Below, piece by piece: positions 7,758 through 17,505 of a stretch of DNA of 33,440 nucleotides. Source of the DNA: Pseudomonadota bacterium (GTDB lineage: Bacteria; Pseudomonadota; Alphaproteobacteria; Rhodospirillales; Magnetospirillaceae); assembly GCA_021818185.1 (NCBI GenBank), contig JAKAFA010000005.1:1-33440 (forward strand), given 5' to 3'. Each line of letters begins with the position of its first letter. Position 1 is the stretch's first letter. A model generated the notes under the pieces. It did not search any database. It was given only the letters and a program-made list of their open reading frames with translations, and was not told the DNA's origin. Both the position numbers and the translations under genes were made by a program.

Positions 7758-10447
7758 GCCAAAGCGCTCCCTTTGGCGACGATTCCCCAGGCCGGCAGCG
7801 CCGGCAGCGCCGGGAACAGCCCGGCGAGCCCACCGGGCAGGCCGAGGCCGATACGGGCGGTGAGGGACAGGCTGGCCCCGGCCAGTTCCAGGATGACGGC
7901 ATCGCCCTCGCCCAGCCCCAGGCGGGCGGCATCCCCGTCCGCCAGGGCCAGGTAGGGCGCCGGCACGCGTTCGGCGACCGCCGGGGCCAGGCGGCTTAGT
8001 TCATCGCTGCCGAACACCTCGTGCATCGGCACGATCAGCCATTGCCCGGCGCGCGCCGCGAAAGCCGCCGGGACGCCGCCGCCATAGGAGGCCGTCGCGT
8101 CGGGCCGCGGTTCGATCAGCCGGCATCCGGGGGGGCCGCCCAGCAAGTCGCCGCCGACCTCCTGCTGGAACTTGTTGATCGCCTGGACCGAGTTCCATCC
8201 CGGCGCCCAGGCGTAGGGCAGCAGGGCGGGCGGCATCGGGCCGTAATAGCCTTCCATGGTGAAGGCCAGCGGTGTGTCGGGATCGTCGGGCGGCTTGGCC
8301 TCGTGCACGGAGATCTCGGCGGCCAGCGCGGTACGCCCGCTGGTGCGGGAAGGCTCGCGGGCGATGCGGGCGCCGGCGATGCGGAACGATGCCGGCGGCG
8401 CCGCCCCGACGATGGCGGCCATGTCCGGCAGATGGTGGGCGCAGGCGGCGGTCACCTCGTCCAGGCCGGTCCAGCCGGCGAAGTCAGGCCGGCCGGCGGC
8501 GATGCCGGCATCCCGCAGCCAGCGCCAGCTTTCCCGGATGGCCCCTGCCGGGACGAAGGCCTGGACGAAGCGTTGCGCCCGGCCTTCGTTGCTGACCAGG
8601 GTCCCGTCGGCTTCGGCGAAGGCGGCGGCCGGCAGGATGATGTCCGCCCGGTCGGTGGTCGGCGTCCGCACCTGATCGAGGACGATGACATGGCGGGCGG
8701 CGGCCAGCGCCGTATCCACGTCGGCGGCAGCGGCGCAGCGGTAGAGGTCGGTTTCCAGCGCGATCAGCGTTTCCGCCGTCCCGGCGGCGAGCGCGGCAAG
8801 GGCGTCGTCGAGGCTGCGGCCGCCCATCAGGGCCAGTCCCTGGCTGTTGCAGGCCGGCACCACCGGATGGAAGCGGGCACCGGGCCGGCCGCGGCGATGA
8901 AGCGCCAGGGTAATATTGGCGGCGGCCTCGATCACTGCCGAACTGGCGCAGCCGGTGCCGGTCACCACCAGCGGCCTGTGGGCTTCGGCCAGGGCGCGGG
9001 CGGCGTCCTCCGCCAAAGCCGCCAGGTCGGCCGGCAATCCCGGTACCGCCGGGGCGCCGCCGTCCAGCGCGTGGGCGATGGCGAAGCCCAGGCGGGCGAT
9101 GTCGTCGGGGGCCAGACGGGCGGCCCGTGCCGCCACGTCGTCCAGCCGGGTGGCGGCCGGGGTGGCGACGATCAGCGGCGAGCGGACCGGTTGGGCGGCG
9201 GTGCGGACCGCTGCCTCATGCCAGCGGGGGATGCCCAGGGTTTCGGCGAAGACGAAACTGCCCTCGCGCACCGCCTGGCGCAGGGCCAGCGCCAGCCGGG
9301 GGGCGGTGTTGGGCAGGTCTTCGCCCAGCACCAGCACGGCATCGGCCCGCTCGGCCTCGCTGATCGGCGCGATGGTCACCGGGCCGGCGGTGATCCGGCG
9401 GATCGCTGCCATCTGGCGGGCTTCGGCGGCCGGCAGGCCGAGATGAAAGTTGGCTGGGCCGACCAGGTGCCGCAGGGCGAAATTGGCTTCCAGCGAGGCC
9501 CGCGGCGAGCCGATGCCGATGGCCGTCCCTTGCGCCAGGATGTCGGAGATCCGGGCCAGCGCCTGGTCGGGCGGTACCGGCCGGCCACGCAGCAGTGGGG
9601 CGCGGAGGCGCTGGCCGGACGTGGTGAAGCCGTGGCCGAAGCGGCCGCGGTCGCAGAGGAAATAGCCGTTGACCGCCGGGTGGTAGCGGTTGAGCACCCG
9701 CCGCAACCGGCCGGCCCGCGCGTTGACGGTGGTGTTGCAGCCAAGGCCGCAATGGACGCAGAGCGACGGCGCGCCGCGCAAATCCCACTTGCGCGCGTAA
9801 TCGGTCTCCAGGGGCTTGTCGGTGAAGACGCCGGTCGGGCAGATTTCCGCCAGGTTGCCGGCGAACTCGCTGTCCAGCACGCCGTCGGCATGGCGGCCGA
9901 AATAGACGTCGCGATGGGTGGCGAAGACGTCGAAGTCGCGCCCGCCGGCATAATCGCGGTAGAACCGCACACAGCGGTAACAGGCGATGCAGCGGTTCAT
10001 CTCGTGCTGAAGGAACGGGCCGAGATACTGGTTGCGGAAGGTGCGTTTGGTGAAGCGATAGCGCCGCCGCACATGGCCGGTCATCACCGTCATGTCCTGG
10101 AGATGGCATTCGCCGCCTTCGGGACAGACCGGGCAGTCGTGGGGATGGTTGGTCATCAGCCATTCGATCACCCCGGCCCGGAAGGCCCGGGCCTCGGGAT
10201 CGGCGATGGCGATGCGCATGCCCTCGGCCACCGGGGTCATGCAGGCCATGACGATCCGCCCGCTCCGCCGGTCGCCGTCGCCGTGGATCTGTTTGACGGC
10301 GCATTGCCGGCAGGCCCCCACCGATCCCAGCGCCGGATGCCAGCAGAAATAGGGCAGGTCATAGCCCAGGGACAGGCAGGCACGCAGCAGGTTGTCGCCC
10401 GCCGCCACCGTCACCGCGCGACCGTCGATGCTGATTTGGACGGTCAT
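7754..10447 (-). CDS. nuoG: NADH-quinone oxidoreductase subunit G, long form with N7 cluster
   Basis: This is the large iron-sulfur subunit of the NADH module, 897 aa. In order I see a [2Fe-2S] ferredoxin domain ([15 protein letters not shown], then a further Cys in ACMTP), the His/Cys N5 site ([12 protein letters not shown]), the N4 site (CIACYRC with a later CPTG) and, near residue 225, CVHCGLGC followed by a fourth Cys in [10 protein letters not shown]. That last set is the ligand set of cluster N7, present in E. coli and Thermus but lost in many other NuoG proteins. The remainder is a molybdopterin-oxidoreductase-like domain without active-site features. The ATG at 10447 overlaps the nuoF stop; the 1256-aa ORF-track start lies inside nuoF in another frame. 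Sequence style is E. coli-like. Confidence 0.96.
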   Translation of the reverse strand: MTVQISIDGRAVTVAAGDNLLRACLSLGYDLPYFCWHPALGSVGACRQCAVKQIHGDGDRRSGRIVMACMTPVAEGMRIAIADPEARAFRAGVIEWLMTNHPHDCPVCPEGGECHLQDMTVMTGHVRRRYRFTKRTFRNQYLGPFLQHEMNRCIACYRCVRFYRDYAGGRDFDVFATHRDVYFGRHADGVLDSEFAGNLAEICPTGVFTDKPLETDYARKWDLRGAPSLCVHCGLGCNTTVNARAGRLRRVLNRYHPAVNGYFLCDRGRFGHGFTTSGQRLRAPLLRGRPVPPDQALARISDILAQGTAIGIGSPRASLEANFALRHLVGPANFHLGLPAAEARQMAAIRRITAGPVTIAPISEAERADAVLVLGEDLPNTAPRLALALRQAVREGSFVFAETLGIPRWHEAAVRTAAQPVRSPLIVATPAATRLDDVAARAARLAPDDIARLGFAIAHALDGGAPAVPGLPADLAALAEDAARALAEAHRPLVVTGTGCASSAVIEAAANITLALHRRGRPGARFHPVVPACNSQGLALMGGRSLDDALAALAAGTAETLIALETDLYRCAAAADVDTALAAARHVIVLDQVRTPTTDRADIILPAAAFAEADGTLVSNEGRAQRFVQAFVPAGAIRESWRWLRDAGIAAGRPDFAGWTGLDEVTAACAHHLPDMAAIVGAAPPASFRIAGARIAREPSRTSGRTALAAEISVHEAKPPDDPDTPLAFTMEGYYGPMPPALLPYAWAPGWNSVQAINKFQQEVGGDLLGGPPGCRLIEPRPDATASYGGGVPAAFAARAGQWLIVPMHEVFGSDELSRLAPAVAERVPAPYLALADGDAARLGLGEGDAVILELAGASLSLTARIGLGLPGGLAGLFPALPALPAWGIVAKGSALA

Positions 10448-11718
10448 TTCCACGGGCAGCCTCCTTCCGCGATGTGACGCTCGAAATCGGCGCGGAAATG
10501 CTTCAGGCCGCTTTGCAGCGGCTCCATCGCTCCCGGCGCATGGGCGCAGAACGTCCGTCCCGGGCCGAGGGCCTGGGTGTGCCAAGCCAGCAGCGCGAGG
10601 TCGTCGGGCTGGCCGTCGCCGGCCTCGATGGCCGCTAAGATGCGCTCGACCCAGGGCAGGCCGTCGCGGCAGGGGGTGCACCAGCCGCAGGATTCGCGGG
10701 CGAAGAAGCGTTCCAGGTTGTGGACCATCGCCACCGGACAGGTACGGTCGTCGAGGATGATCATGGTGCCGGTTCCCAGCCGGCTCCCCGCCTTTTCGAC
10801 CGAGGCGAAATCCATGGCGACGTCCAGATGCTCGGCCAAGAGGAAGTCGGTGGATGCGCCGCCGGGGAGCAGTCCGCGCAGCCGGTAGCCGGCCCGCATG
10901 CCGCCGGCATGGTCCTCGACGATTTCCCGGATGGTGGTCCCCATCGGCAGTTCCCAGGCGCCCGGACGCTTCACCCGGCCGCTGGCCCCGTAGATCTTGG
11001 TGCCGCCGTCCGCGCCCCGCGCCAGACCGCGGAACCACTCGGCGCCGTTGGCGACGATGTGAGGGACGTTGGCGATGGTCTCGACGTTGTTGACCACCGT
11101 GGGGTCGCCCCACAGGCCGCTGGCGGCGGGGTAGGGGGGCTTGGCCCGCGGGATGGCGCGGCGGCCCTCCAGCGACGACAGCAGCGCGGTCTCCTCGCCG
11201 CAGATGTAACGTCCGGCGCTGACATGCAGCCGCAGCTCCAGCGAGAAGCCGCTGCCCAGGATGTCGCGCCCCAGCCAGCCGCCGGCTTCGGCCTCGGCGA
11301 TGGCGGCGGCCAGCGCCTGGGCGGCCAGCGTGTATTCCGCCCGCAGGAAAATCGTCGCGGTGCCGGCGCCGATGGCGAAGGCGCTGATCAGCGCCCCTTC
11401 GATGATCTGGTGGGGGTCGCCTTCCAGAAGCAGCCGGTCCTTGAAGGTACCCGGTTCCATTTCGTCGGCATTGACCACCAGAACGCGCGGCCGGCGGTCT
11501 TCGGCCTTGGGCAGCAGGCTCCATTTCCGGCCAGTGGGAAAGCCGGCGCCGCCGCGGCCGCGCAGGCCGGACGCGGCGACCTCGGCGATCACCGCGGCCG
11601 GGTCCATCCGAGTGAGCGCCCGGCGCGCCGCCTGATAGCCGCCGACCCGCAGGGTGGCGGCAAGATCGGGCGGGGGTCGGCCGGGTCGGATGTTGCGGGT
11701 CAGCGGGCGTTCCCTCAC
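10444..11718 (-). CDS. nuoF: NADH-quinone oxidoreductase subunit F, FMN/NADH-binding
   Basis: This is the catalytic entry subunit, which oxidises NADH at FMN and passes electrons to cluster N3. The 424-aa protein shows the flavin/NADH loop GRGGAGFPTGRKW, the Rossmann-like GAGTATIFLRAEY, CGEETALLSSLEG, and the N3 ligands in SCGWCTPCRDG plus a later Cys in TFCAHAPG. It starts with GTG at 11718, overlapping the nuoE stop as GTGA; GGAGG lies about 7 nt upstream and supports this start. Length and motifs are normal for the family. Confidence 0.96.
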   Translation of the reverse strand: MRERPLTRNIRPGRPPPDLAATLRVGGYQAARRALTRMDPAAVIAEVAASGLRGRGGAGFPTGRKWSLLPKAEDRRPRVLVVNADEMEPGTFKDRLLLEGDPHQIIEGALISAFAIGAGTATIFLRAEYTLAAQALAAAIAEAEAGGWLGRDILGSGFSLELRLHVSAGRYICGEETALLSSLEGRRAIPRAKPPYPAASGLWGDPTVVNNVETIANVPHIVANGAEWFRGLARGADGGTKIYGASGRVKRPGAWELPMGTTIREIVEDHAGGMRAGYRLRGLLPGGASTDFLLAEHLDVAMDFASVEKAGSRLGTGTMIILDDRTCPVAMVHNLERFFARESCGWCTPCRDGLPWVERILAAIEAGDGQPDDLALLAWHTQALGPGRTFCAHAPGAMEPLQSGLKHFRADFERHIAEGGCPWK

Positions 11719-12182
11719 CGGTAATCCTCCAGCAGGCGGTCGAGCTTGGCCGGATCGAGGTCGCCGTGCAGGTCGCCGTCGATCATCAGCGCCGGGGCAT
11801 GGTCGCAGGCGCCGAGGCAGACGATGGGCAACAGGGTGAAGCGGCCGTCGGGGGTGGTCTGTCCGGGGGCAATCCCCAGCCGCGTTTCAAGGCCGCCACG
11901 CAGCTCGTCGCAGCCCATGATCCAGCACGACACGCTGTCGCAGACCAGGACGACATGGCGGCCCACCGGGCGGCGGAAGATCAGGTTGTAGAAGGTGGCC
12001 ACCGAATCCAGCTCATCGGCGGTCATGCCCAGCACTTGCGCCACCTCGCCCAGGGTCTCGTCCGAGATCCAGCCGCGCCGGCGTTGCACCGCGCGCAGGG
12101 CCTCGATGGCGGCGCCGTGGGGCTGGGGTTCGCGACGGGCGAGACGGGAGATCTCGGCGAGTTCGTCGGCGTTCAAGGCCAT
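11715..12182 (-). CDS. nuoE: NADH-quinone oxidoreductase subunit E, [2Fe-2S] N1a
   Basis: This is the 24-kDa-type subunit (155 aa) of the NADH module, carrying the off-path [2Fe-2S] cluster N1a next to FMN. The thioredoxin-like C-terminal half shows the four ligands as Cx4C (VCDSVSC) and Cx3C (CLGAC). The N-terminal helical part holds the typical MTADELDSVATFYN segment. The ATG at 12182 has GAGGAG upstream and lies 9 nt after the nuoCD stop. It overlaps the nuoF GTG start. Confidence 0.96.
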   Translation of the reverse strand: MALNADELAEISRLARREPQPHGAAIEALRAVQRRRGWISDETLGEVAQVLGMTADELDSVATFYNLIFRRPVGRHVVLVCDSVSCWIMGCDELRGGLETRLGIAPGQTTPDGRFTLLPIVCLGACDHAPALMIDGDLHGDLDPAKLDRLLEDYR

Positions 12183-12191
12183 GGCAACTCC

Positions 12192-13928
12192 TCAACGATC
12201 GACGTCGGCCATGACGAAATCGATGCTGCCCAGGATGGCGATAAGGTCGGCCAGCATCTCGCCGCGGCACATCAGCGGGATCATTTGCAGATGGGCGAAG
12301 GACGGCGTGCGGATGCGGGTGCGATAGGACAGGGGGCCGCCGTCGCTCACCAGGTAATAGGCGTTGAGCCCCTTGGTCGCCTCGACGGTGACCGCGGCTT
12401 CGCCGGCCGGGATCACCGGACCCCAGCTGACGCCGAGGAAATGGGCGATCAGGGTTTCGATGTCGCGCAGTGCAAGGTCCTTGGGGGGCGGGGTGGTCAG
12501 CGGATGGTCGGCCTTGGTGGGGCCGGCCGGCATGTTGTTCAGGCATTGGCGGATGATGCGCAGGCTTTGGCGGATTTCCGCCGCCCGGACCGCGGTGCGG
12601 TCGAAGCAGTCGCCACGGCTGCCGGTGGGGATGTCGAACTCGAAGCGCTCGTAGCCGGAATAGGGCCGCCGCTTGCGATAATCCCAATCCAGGCCGCAGG
12701 CCCTGAGCGACGGGCCGGTGGCGCCCCATTCGATGGCAGTGTCGAGGCCGTAGGCGCCGACGCCCTTGGTGCGCCGCTGGAACAGGCGGTTGCGCAGCAC
12801 CAGGGTTTCGTATTCGTCCAGCCGCGGCGGCAGGTAATCGACGAACTCGGCGACCAGGCGGTCCCAACCCTCGGGCAGGTCCTGGGCGATGCCGCCGATG
12901 CGGAACCAACTGGGATGCATGCGCGCGCCGCAGATGGCCTCGATGATCCGGAACACCCGCTCGCGGTCGGTGAACATGTAGAACACCGGCGACAGCGCGC
13001 CGACGTCCTGGGCCATGGTGCCGTAGAACACCAGATGGCTGGCGATGCGGAAGAACTCGGCCAGCATGACCCGGATGACCTGGGCCCGGTCCGGAACGAC
13101 GATGCCGGCCAGCCTTTCCACCGCCAGGACATAGGGCAGGTTGTTCATCACGCCGCCCAGGTAATCGACCCGGTCGGTATACGGGATGTAGGAATGCCAC
13201 GACTGGCGCTCGCCCATCTTCTCGGCGCCACGGTGGTGGTAGCCGATGTCGGGCACGGCATCGACGATGTCTTCTCCGTCAAGTTGCAGCACGACGCGGA
13301 ACACGCCGTGGACGCTGGGGTGGTTGGGCCCCAGGTTGAGGAACAAATAGTCGGTGCCGTCGCCGTGCCGCCGCATGCCCCACTCTTCGGGGTGGAAGCG
13401 CAGGGCCTCCTGCTCCGCCGCTTCCTTGTCCGGCGTCAGCCGGAACGGCTCGCGTTCCGTGGCGCGGGCGGGATAATCCTTGCGCAGCGGATGGCCCTCC
13501 CAGGTGGGGGGCAGCAGGATGCGGCGCAGCCGCGGATGGCCGTCGAAGGCGATGCCGAACATATCCCAGGCCTCGCGTTCGTACCAATCGGCCGCCGGCC
13601 ACAGGTCGATCACGCTGGGCAGGCGGGGCGAATCGCCGCACAGGGCCACCTTGAGGCGGATGTCCTGGTCGCGCTGGTAGGAAAGCAGGTGGTAGACCGC
13701 GCTGAAATCGCCCTGCGGCTGCCCCGGCCGATGCCGGCGGAAGCGCTCGTCGATGGCGGTGAGGTCGAACAGGGTGCGGAAGGGTCGCTCGATCCCGGAC
13801 CTGAGGTGGCCGAGCACCGGCCGGAGCCGGTCCGCATCCACCCAAAGGGTTGGCACGCCGTCGGCCGTCTCCTGGCGGGTGACGCCGCCGAACCGGGCCT
13901 CGATGTCGCTCACGAGGTCGGCCGCCAT
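12192..13928 (-). CDS. nuoCD: NADH-quinone oxidoreductase fused subunit C/D
   Basis: This is a single 578-aa polypeptide combining NuoC (about residues 1-175) and NuoD (about 190-578), which are separate proteins in canonical alphaproteobacterial and mitochondrial complex I but fused in the E. coli type. The NuoC half has [13 protein letters not shown] and HPLRKDYP. The NuoD half has [29 protein letters not shown] and the C-terminal [12 protein letters not shown]. The HHRG and downstream tyrosine/histidine region lines the quinone headgroup site. The reading frame is continuous across the linker, so the fusion is real and not a frameshift artefact within the given sequence. Only 1 nt separates it from nuoB. 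Confidence 0.97.
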   Translation of the reverse strand: MAADLVSDIEARFGGVTRQETADGVPTLWVDADRLRPVLGHLRSGIERPFRTLFDLTAIDERFRRHRPGQPQGDFSAVYHLLSYQRDQDIRLKVALCGDSPRLPSVIDLWPAADWYEREAWDMFGIAFDGHPRLRRILLPPTWEGHPLRKDYPARATEREPFRLTPDKEAAEQEALRFHPEEWGMRRHGDGTDYLFLNLGPNHPSVHGVFRVVLQLDGEDIVDAVPDIGYHHRGAEKMGERQSWHSYIPYTDRVDYLGGVMNNLPYVLAVERLAGIVVPDRAQVIRVMLAEFFRIASHLVFYGTMAQDVGALSPVFYMFTDRERVFRIIEAICGARMHPSWFRIGGIAQDLPEGWDRLVAEFVDYLPPRLDEYETLVLRNRLFQRRTKGVGAYGLDTAIEWGATGPSLRACGLDWDYRKRRPYSGYERFEFDIPTGSRGDCFDRTAVRAAEIRQSLRIIRQCLNNMPAGPTKADHPLTTPPPKDLALRDIETLIAHFLGVSWGPVIPAGEAAVTVEATKGLNAYYLVSDGGPLSYRTRIRTPSFAHLQMIPLMCRGEMLADLIAILGSIDFVMADVDR

Positions 13929-13929
13929 C

Positions 13930-14553
13930 CTAGACCTCGTCCGGCGGGCGCAGCCGCTCCTGGGCCTGACGGGCGGCGCGTTTGACGTCGCGGAAGCTGG
14001 GGGCGGCGGGACTTTCGACGCCCTGGGGGCCGACGACCCAGCTTAAGGGGCGCCGTTCCTGGCCGATGGCCCGTTGCAGCAGGGTCAGCCCCTCCAGCAG
14101 GGCATCGGGGCGCGGCGGGCAGCCCGGCACGTAGACGTCGACCGGCAGGAAACTGTCCACCCCCTGCACCACGCTGTAGATGTCGTACATGCCGCCGGAA
14201 TTGGCGCAGGAGCCCATCGAGACCACCCAGCGCGGCGCCATCATCTGCTCGTACAGCCGCTGGATGACCGGGGCCATCTTGGCGAATACCGTTCCCGAGA
14301 TGACGATCAGGTCGGCCTGGCGCGGGCTGGCGCGCAGGACCTCGGCGCCGAACCGGGCGATGTCGTAGCGGCTGGTGAAGGCGGTCGCCATCTCGACGTA
14401 GCAGCACGACAGGCCGAAATTGAACGGCCACACCGAGTTCTTCCGGCCCCAGGCGACCATGTCCTGCAAGCGGGCGAGAATCAGGTTGCGGCGGACCGCA
14501 TCCTCGAAAGATCCCGCCAGGGCGGAGGCCGTTGATTCCGGCATGGGCAGCAC
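13930..14553 (-). CDS. nuoB: NADH-quinone oxidoreductase subunit B, cluster N2
   Basis: NuoB (207 aa from the GTG) holds the terminal [4Fe-4S] cluster N2 that reduces quinone. The ligand cysteines are visible as the adjacent pair in LSCCYVEM, then GSCANSGG and PGCPPRP. The C-terminal tail RLRPPDEV resembles the extended E. coli NuoB rather than the short alphaproteobacterial one. The start is uncertain: the track uses GTG at 14553, while an ATG at 14544 would remove three residues; neither has a strong Shine-Dalgarno at ideal spacing, though GGGGG lies upstream of the GTG. It follows nuoA after 22 nt. Confidence 0.95.
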   Translation of the reverse strand: MLPMPESTASALAGSFEDAVRRNLILARLQDMVAWGRKNSVWPFNFGLSCCYVEMATAFTSRYDIARFGAEVLRASPRQADLIVISGTVFAKMAPVIQRLYEQMMAPRWVVSMGSCANSGGMYDIYSVVQGVDSFLPVDVYVPGCPPRPDALLEGLTLLQRAIGQERRPLSWVVGPQGVESPAAPSFRDVKRAARQAQERLRPPDEV

Positions 14554-14575
14554 CGAACCGAAGGATTACCCCCGG

Positions 14576-14965
14576 TCAACGCCCGCCGCTCCGGCGAGTT
14601 CTCGCCGGCCCCCAGTCGAGGGCGCCCATCCGCCACAAGTAGGCGAGGGCCACCGCGAGGGCGCCGACGAACACCGTGGCCCCGCCATAGGCGGTCCAGC
14701 CGAGGCCGCGGAAGGCGATGGCCCAGGCCAGCAGGTAGACGGCCTCGATGTCGAAAATGACGAAGGCCACGGCGACCATGTAGAATTTGGCCGGGAACCG
14801 GAACGGCGCTTGGCCGACGCCCACCACCCCGGACTCGAACGGCTCGTCGGTTGCCGCCTCGCGGTGCCGAGGCCCCAGCAGCGCGGAGGCGCCCAGCATG
14901 CCGGCAACCAGGGCGAGGATGGCGGCGAAGAAGACGGAAAGCGGCCAGACCGGGCTCGTTCCCAT
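14576..14965 (-). CDS. nuoA: NADH-quinone oxidoreductase subunit A
   Basis: This is the first gene of the complex I operon. The 129-aa membrane subunit has three predicted helices. FESGVVGVGQAPFRFPAKFY is the cytosolic loop near the quinone cavity, and FVIFDIEAVYLLAWA contains the conserved Asp/Glu pair of the second helix. The C-terminus ends in a short Arg-rich tail. The ATG at 14965 has only a weak CAGG immediately upstream, so initiation may be inefficient or a leader structure may matter. An inverted repeat lies 32-47 nt upstream (separate entry). Confidence 0.95.
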   Translation of the reverse strand: MGTSPVWPLSVFFAAILALVAGMLGASALLGPRHREAATDEPFESGVVGVGQAPFRFPAKFYMVAVAFVIFDIEAVYLLAWAIAFRGLGWTAYGGATVFVGALAVALAYLWRMGALDWGPARTRRSGGR

Positions 14966-14996
14966 CCTGAACCCATTACGGTGAAACGGCGCGGGG

Positions 14997-15012
14997 GAAG
15001 ATCCCGATCTTC
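14997..15012. promoter_or_regulatory. Inverted repeat upstream of nuoA
   Basis: GAAGATC-CC-GATCTTC is a perfect 7-bp inverted repeat with a 2-nt centre, located in the short gap between the ABC importer operon and nuoA, about 32-47 nt before the nuoA start. It could be an operator for control of the nuo operon or a short leader hairpin. I cannot name a regulator that fits. Confidence 0.4.
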
Positions 15013-15020
15013 AAACAGGA

Positions 15021-15053
15021 GAGGCCGGCGGCCGTTCCCGCCGGCCCGGCCTC
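15021..15053 (-). terminator. Possible terminator after livF
   Basis: Directly at the livF stop, GGCCGGCGG and CCGCCGGCC form a 9-bp GC stem around a 6-nt loop, extendable by outer GAGGCC/GGCCTC pairing. Read on the minus strand it is followed only by a weak U-containing tract (TCCTGTTTG), so termination may be partial. If inefficient, the importer operon could read into nuo. Confidence 0.45.
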
Positions 15054-15768
15054 AGTGCCGCTTGGCCTCGGTTACGCCGAACAGGCGGGCCAGATGCTCG
15101 GAATCGTCGAGCAGCGGCCGGCTGGGGCCGTCATAGACGATGCGGCCGCGGTCCAGCACCACGGCGCGCGCCGCGAACTCCAGGGCGATGCGCGCATATT
15201 GTTCGACCAGCAGGATGGTCAGGCCCTCGGCCTGCTGGAGGCGCAGGAACGCCGCCATCAGCAGGTCGATGATGACCGGCGCCAATCCCTCAAGCGGTTC
15301 GTCGAGCAGCAGCAGCTTGGGGTTGGTCATCAGGGCGCGGCCCACCGCCAGCATCTGCTGTTCGCCGCCCGACAGGTGGTTGCCCATGTTGCGGCGCCGC
15401 TCGGCCAGGCGGGGGAACAGGTCGTAGACCCGCGCCAGCGTCCACGCCCCCGGGCGGCGGGCCACCGTCAGGTTTTCCTCGACGGTCAGGGACGGAAAGA
15501 TATCGCGCTCCTGGGCGACGAAGCCGATGCCGGCCAGGGCGCGGCGATGCACCGGCAACCCGCCCAGGTCGCGGCCCAGGAAGCGCAATTCGCCGCGATG
15601 GCGGCGGGTATGGCCCATCACCGTCCGCATCAGGGTGGATTTGCCCACCCCATTGCGGCCGAGGATGGCCAGGGTCGCGCCCTCGGGCACCGCCAGGGAC
15701 ACGTCTTCCAGCACCACGGTTTCGGCGTATCCCGCCGACACCCCCTCCAGGGCCAGGCACTCAGTCAT
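15052..15768 (-). CDS. livF: Branched-chain-type ABC transporter ATPase LivF
   Basis: This is the second ATP-binding subunit of a HAAT-family (branched-chain amino acid/amide/aromatic acid) importer. The 238-aa protein has Walker A GRNGVGKST, signature LSGGEQQMLAVGRAL, and Walker B LLLLDEPLEGLAP. The length is exactly typical for LivF. It overlaps livG by 8 nt and ends the operon before a GC hairpin. Operon context and the upstream TetR-type operator suggest the cargo is the acid degraded by the neighbouring CoA pathway rather than amino acids, but no residue here defines substrate. Confidence 0.92.
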   Translation of the reverse strand: MTECLALEGVSAGYAETVVLEDVSLAVPEGATLAILGRNGVGKSTLMRTVMGHTRRHRGELRFLGRDLGGLPVHRRALAGIGFVAQERDIFPSLTVEENLTVARRPGAWTLARVYDLFPRLAERRRNMGNHLSGGEQQMLAVGRALMTNPKLLLLDEPLEGLAPVIIDLLMAAFLRLQQAEGLTILLVEQYARIALEFAARAVVLDRGRIVYDGPSRPLLDDSEHLARLFGVTEAKRH

Positions 15769-16516
15769 GGCGGCGCTCCCCCAGATAGACCTCGCGCACC
15801 CGCGGGTCGGCCAGGATTTCGGCCGGGCTTCCCTCGGTCAGCACGGCGCCCTGCACCAGGACGGTGATGCGCCGGGCGAAGCGGAACACCAGATCCATGT
15901 CGTGTTCGATGATCAGCACCGCCATCTCCGCCGGCAGTTCGGCCATGACGTCCAGGATCAGCGCGGTTTCGGCCGAGGGAACGCCGGCCGCCGGCTCGTC
16001 GAGCAGCAGCACCTTCGGCTTCAGCCCCAGGGCGATGGCGATTTCCACCAGGCGCTGGCGGCCATAGGCGATGGTGCGGACCGGTCGCAACGCGTCGTCG
16101 GCCAGCCGCAGGCGTTCCAGCAGGTCGTAGGCCTCGTCGATGATGTCGCGGCGCGATCCGGCCGGCCGGAACAGGTCCCCGCCGCGGCCCTGGCGCTCGG
16201 ATACCGCCATGACGACGTTTTCCAGCACGCTGAGGTCCGGGAACAGGGTGTTGATCTGGAAGGTCCGGCCCAGGCCGCGCTTGACCCGCGCCTCCTGGGG
16301 CAGGGCCGAGACGTCTTCGCCGTCCAGCAGCACGCATCCGGCGCTGTGGGGAATCCGGCCGGTGATCAGGTTGATGAAGGTGGTCTTGCCGGCGCCGTTG
16401 GGCCCGATCAGGGCGTGGCGCGCGCCGCGCTCCAGCTTGAAGTCCACCTCGTTGGTGACCACCAGGGCGCCGAAGCTCTTGCTCAGACGGCGGGTTTCGA
16501 GCGCGGGGGACGTCAT
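15761..16516 (-). CDS. livG: Branched-chain-type ABC transporter ATPase LivG
   Basis: This is the first ATP-binding subunit of the importer, 251 aa. Walker A is GPNGAGKTTF, and the LivG-type signature YGRQRLVEIAIAL replaces the classical LSGGQ. Walker B is LLLDEPAAGVPSAET, with the switch histidine in IIEHDMDLV. The start at 16516 (MTSPALE) overlaps the livM stop as ATGA; the longer ORF-track versions read back into livM. The C-terminal LADPRVREVYLG is the usual LivG ending. Confidence 0.92.
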   Translation of the reverse strand: MTSPALETRRLSKSFGALVVTNEVDFKLERGARHALIGPNGAGKTTFINLITGRIPHSAGCVLLDGEDVSALPQEARVKRGLGRTFQINTLFPDLSVLENVVMAVSERQGRGGDLFRPAGSRRDIIDEAYDLLERLRLADDALRPVRTIAYGRQRLVEIAIALGLKPKVLLLDEPAAGVPSAETALILDVMAELPAEMAVLIIEHDMDLVFRFARRITVLVQGAVLTEGSPAEILADPRVREVYLGERRHD

Positions 16517-17505
16517 GGCCACCTCCGCCGCACGCCGTCGACGCAGCCGAGGATGCCGCCGCGGGCGAACAACACCACCAGCACCAGCAGCAGGCCGACC
16601 CAGAAGAACCAGTAGACCGGGTCGAGGCGGGACAGCATGTCCTGCGCCACCATGTAGATCGGCGCACCGACGAAGGCGCCGTACAGGCGGCCGGCCCCGC
16701 CGAAGATCAGGATGATCAGCACCGCCGCCGACAGGTGGAAGCTGATGACGTTGAGGGCGACGAACTGGGTGGTCTGCGCCTGCAACGCCCCGGCCACCCC
16801 GGCCACCGCCGCGCCGATCGCATAGGCGGTGACCAGCCGGCGGCGCACCGGGGCGCCGATGGCGTGCATGCGCAGGCGGTTTTCGCGGATGCCGGTCAGG
16901 GAGCGGCCGAAGGGCGAATGCACCAGCCGGCGCACCACGTACCACATCACCAGCAGCACCGCCGCGCAATACAGGTAGGCGGTCCGGCCGTAGAGGTCGA
17001 AGTCGAAGCGGCCAAGCAGCGGGTTGATGACGATGCCCTGTAGGCCGTCGGCGCCACCGGTGATGGAATCGGCCTTGTTGGCCGCCTCGGCCAGCAAAGA
17101 CACCACCGCCAGGGTCAGCATCAGCAGGGTCAGCCCGCTGGTCCGCAGTATTATGGCGCCGCTGGCCGCGCCGAACGCCCCGGCCACCACGGCGGCGGCG
17201 AACAGGGCGCTGATCGGCTCGCTCCAGCCGTGGGCCGCCAGCAGGCCGGCGGTATAGGCGCCAAGCCCGAAAAAGGCGGCATGGCCCAGGGTGACGATGC
17301 CGGCATAGCCCAGGACCAGATCCAGGGACAGGGCGAACAGCACCATGATCAACACCTGCGATCCCAGGGCCAGGTACGACGGGAACAGCAGATAGGTGGC
17401 GGCGATCAGCAGCCAGGGCAGCGCCTCGGGCCAGCGCAGGCGGTGGCTGTGGGCGATGTGGTCCACCGGGTGAACGGCGGCGGTGCGGCGGTCGAGCTTG
17501 GTCAT
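16513..17505 (-). CDS. livM: Branched-chain-type ABC transporter permease LivM
   Basis: This is a membrane permease of 330 aa with about ten hydrophobic segments. The family landmark GYAGIVTLGHAAFFGLGAY follows the third helix. The cytoplasmic coupling loop appears as SPFGRSLTGIRENRLRMHAIG. The ATG at 17505 overlaps the livH stop by 4 nt and gives a hydrophilic N-terminus with several histidines before the first helix. The 460-aa ORF in the track is an upstream extension through livH in another frame. Confidence 0.91.
   Translation of the reverse strand: MTKLDRRTAAVHPVDHIAHSHRLRWPEALPWLLIAATYLLFPSYLALGSQVLIMVLFALSLDLVLGYAGIVTLGHAAFFGLGAYTAGLLAAHGWSEPISALFAAAVVAGAFGAASGAIILRTSGLTLLMLTLAVVSLLAEAANKADSITGGADGLQGIVINPLLGRFDFDLYGRTAYLYCAAVLLVMWYVVRRLVHSPFGRSLTGIRENRLRMHAIGAPVRRRLVTAYAIGAAVAGVAGALQAQTTQFVALNVISFHLSAAVLIILIFGGAGRLYGAFVGAPIYMVAQDMLSRLDPVYWFFWVGLLLVLVVLFARGGILGCVDGVRRRWP

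Noticed and set aside
8021-10477. Plus-strand ORF of 818 aa
   Set aside because: Antisense to nuoG, which has all cluster ligands; the composition is characteristic of a shadow frame.
7754-11524. 1256-aa minus ORF suggesting a NuoF-NuoG fusion
   Set aside because: The first 359 residues are out of frame with nuoF; NuoG starts at 10447 with a 4-nt overlap.
11766-13985. Plus-strand ORF of 739 aa
   Set aside because: Antisense to nuoE and nuoCD; no recognisable motif.
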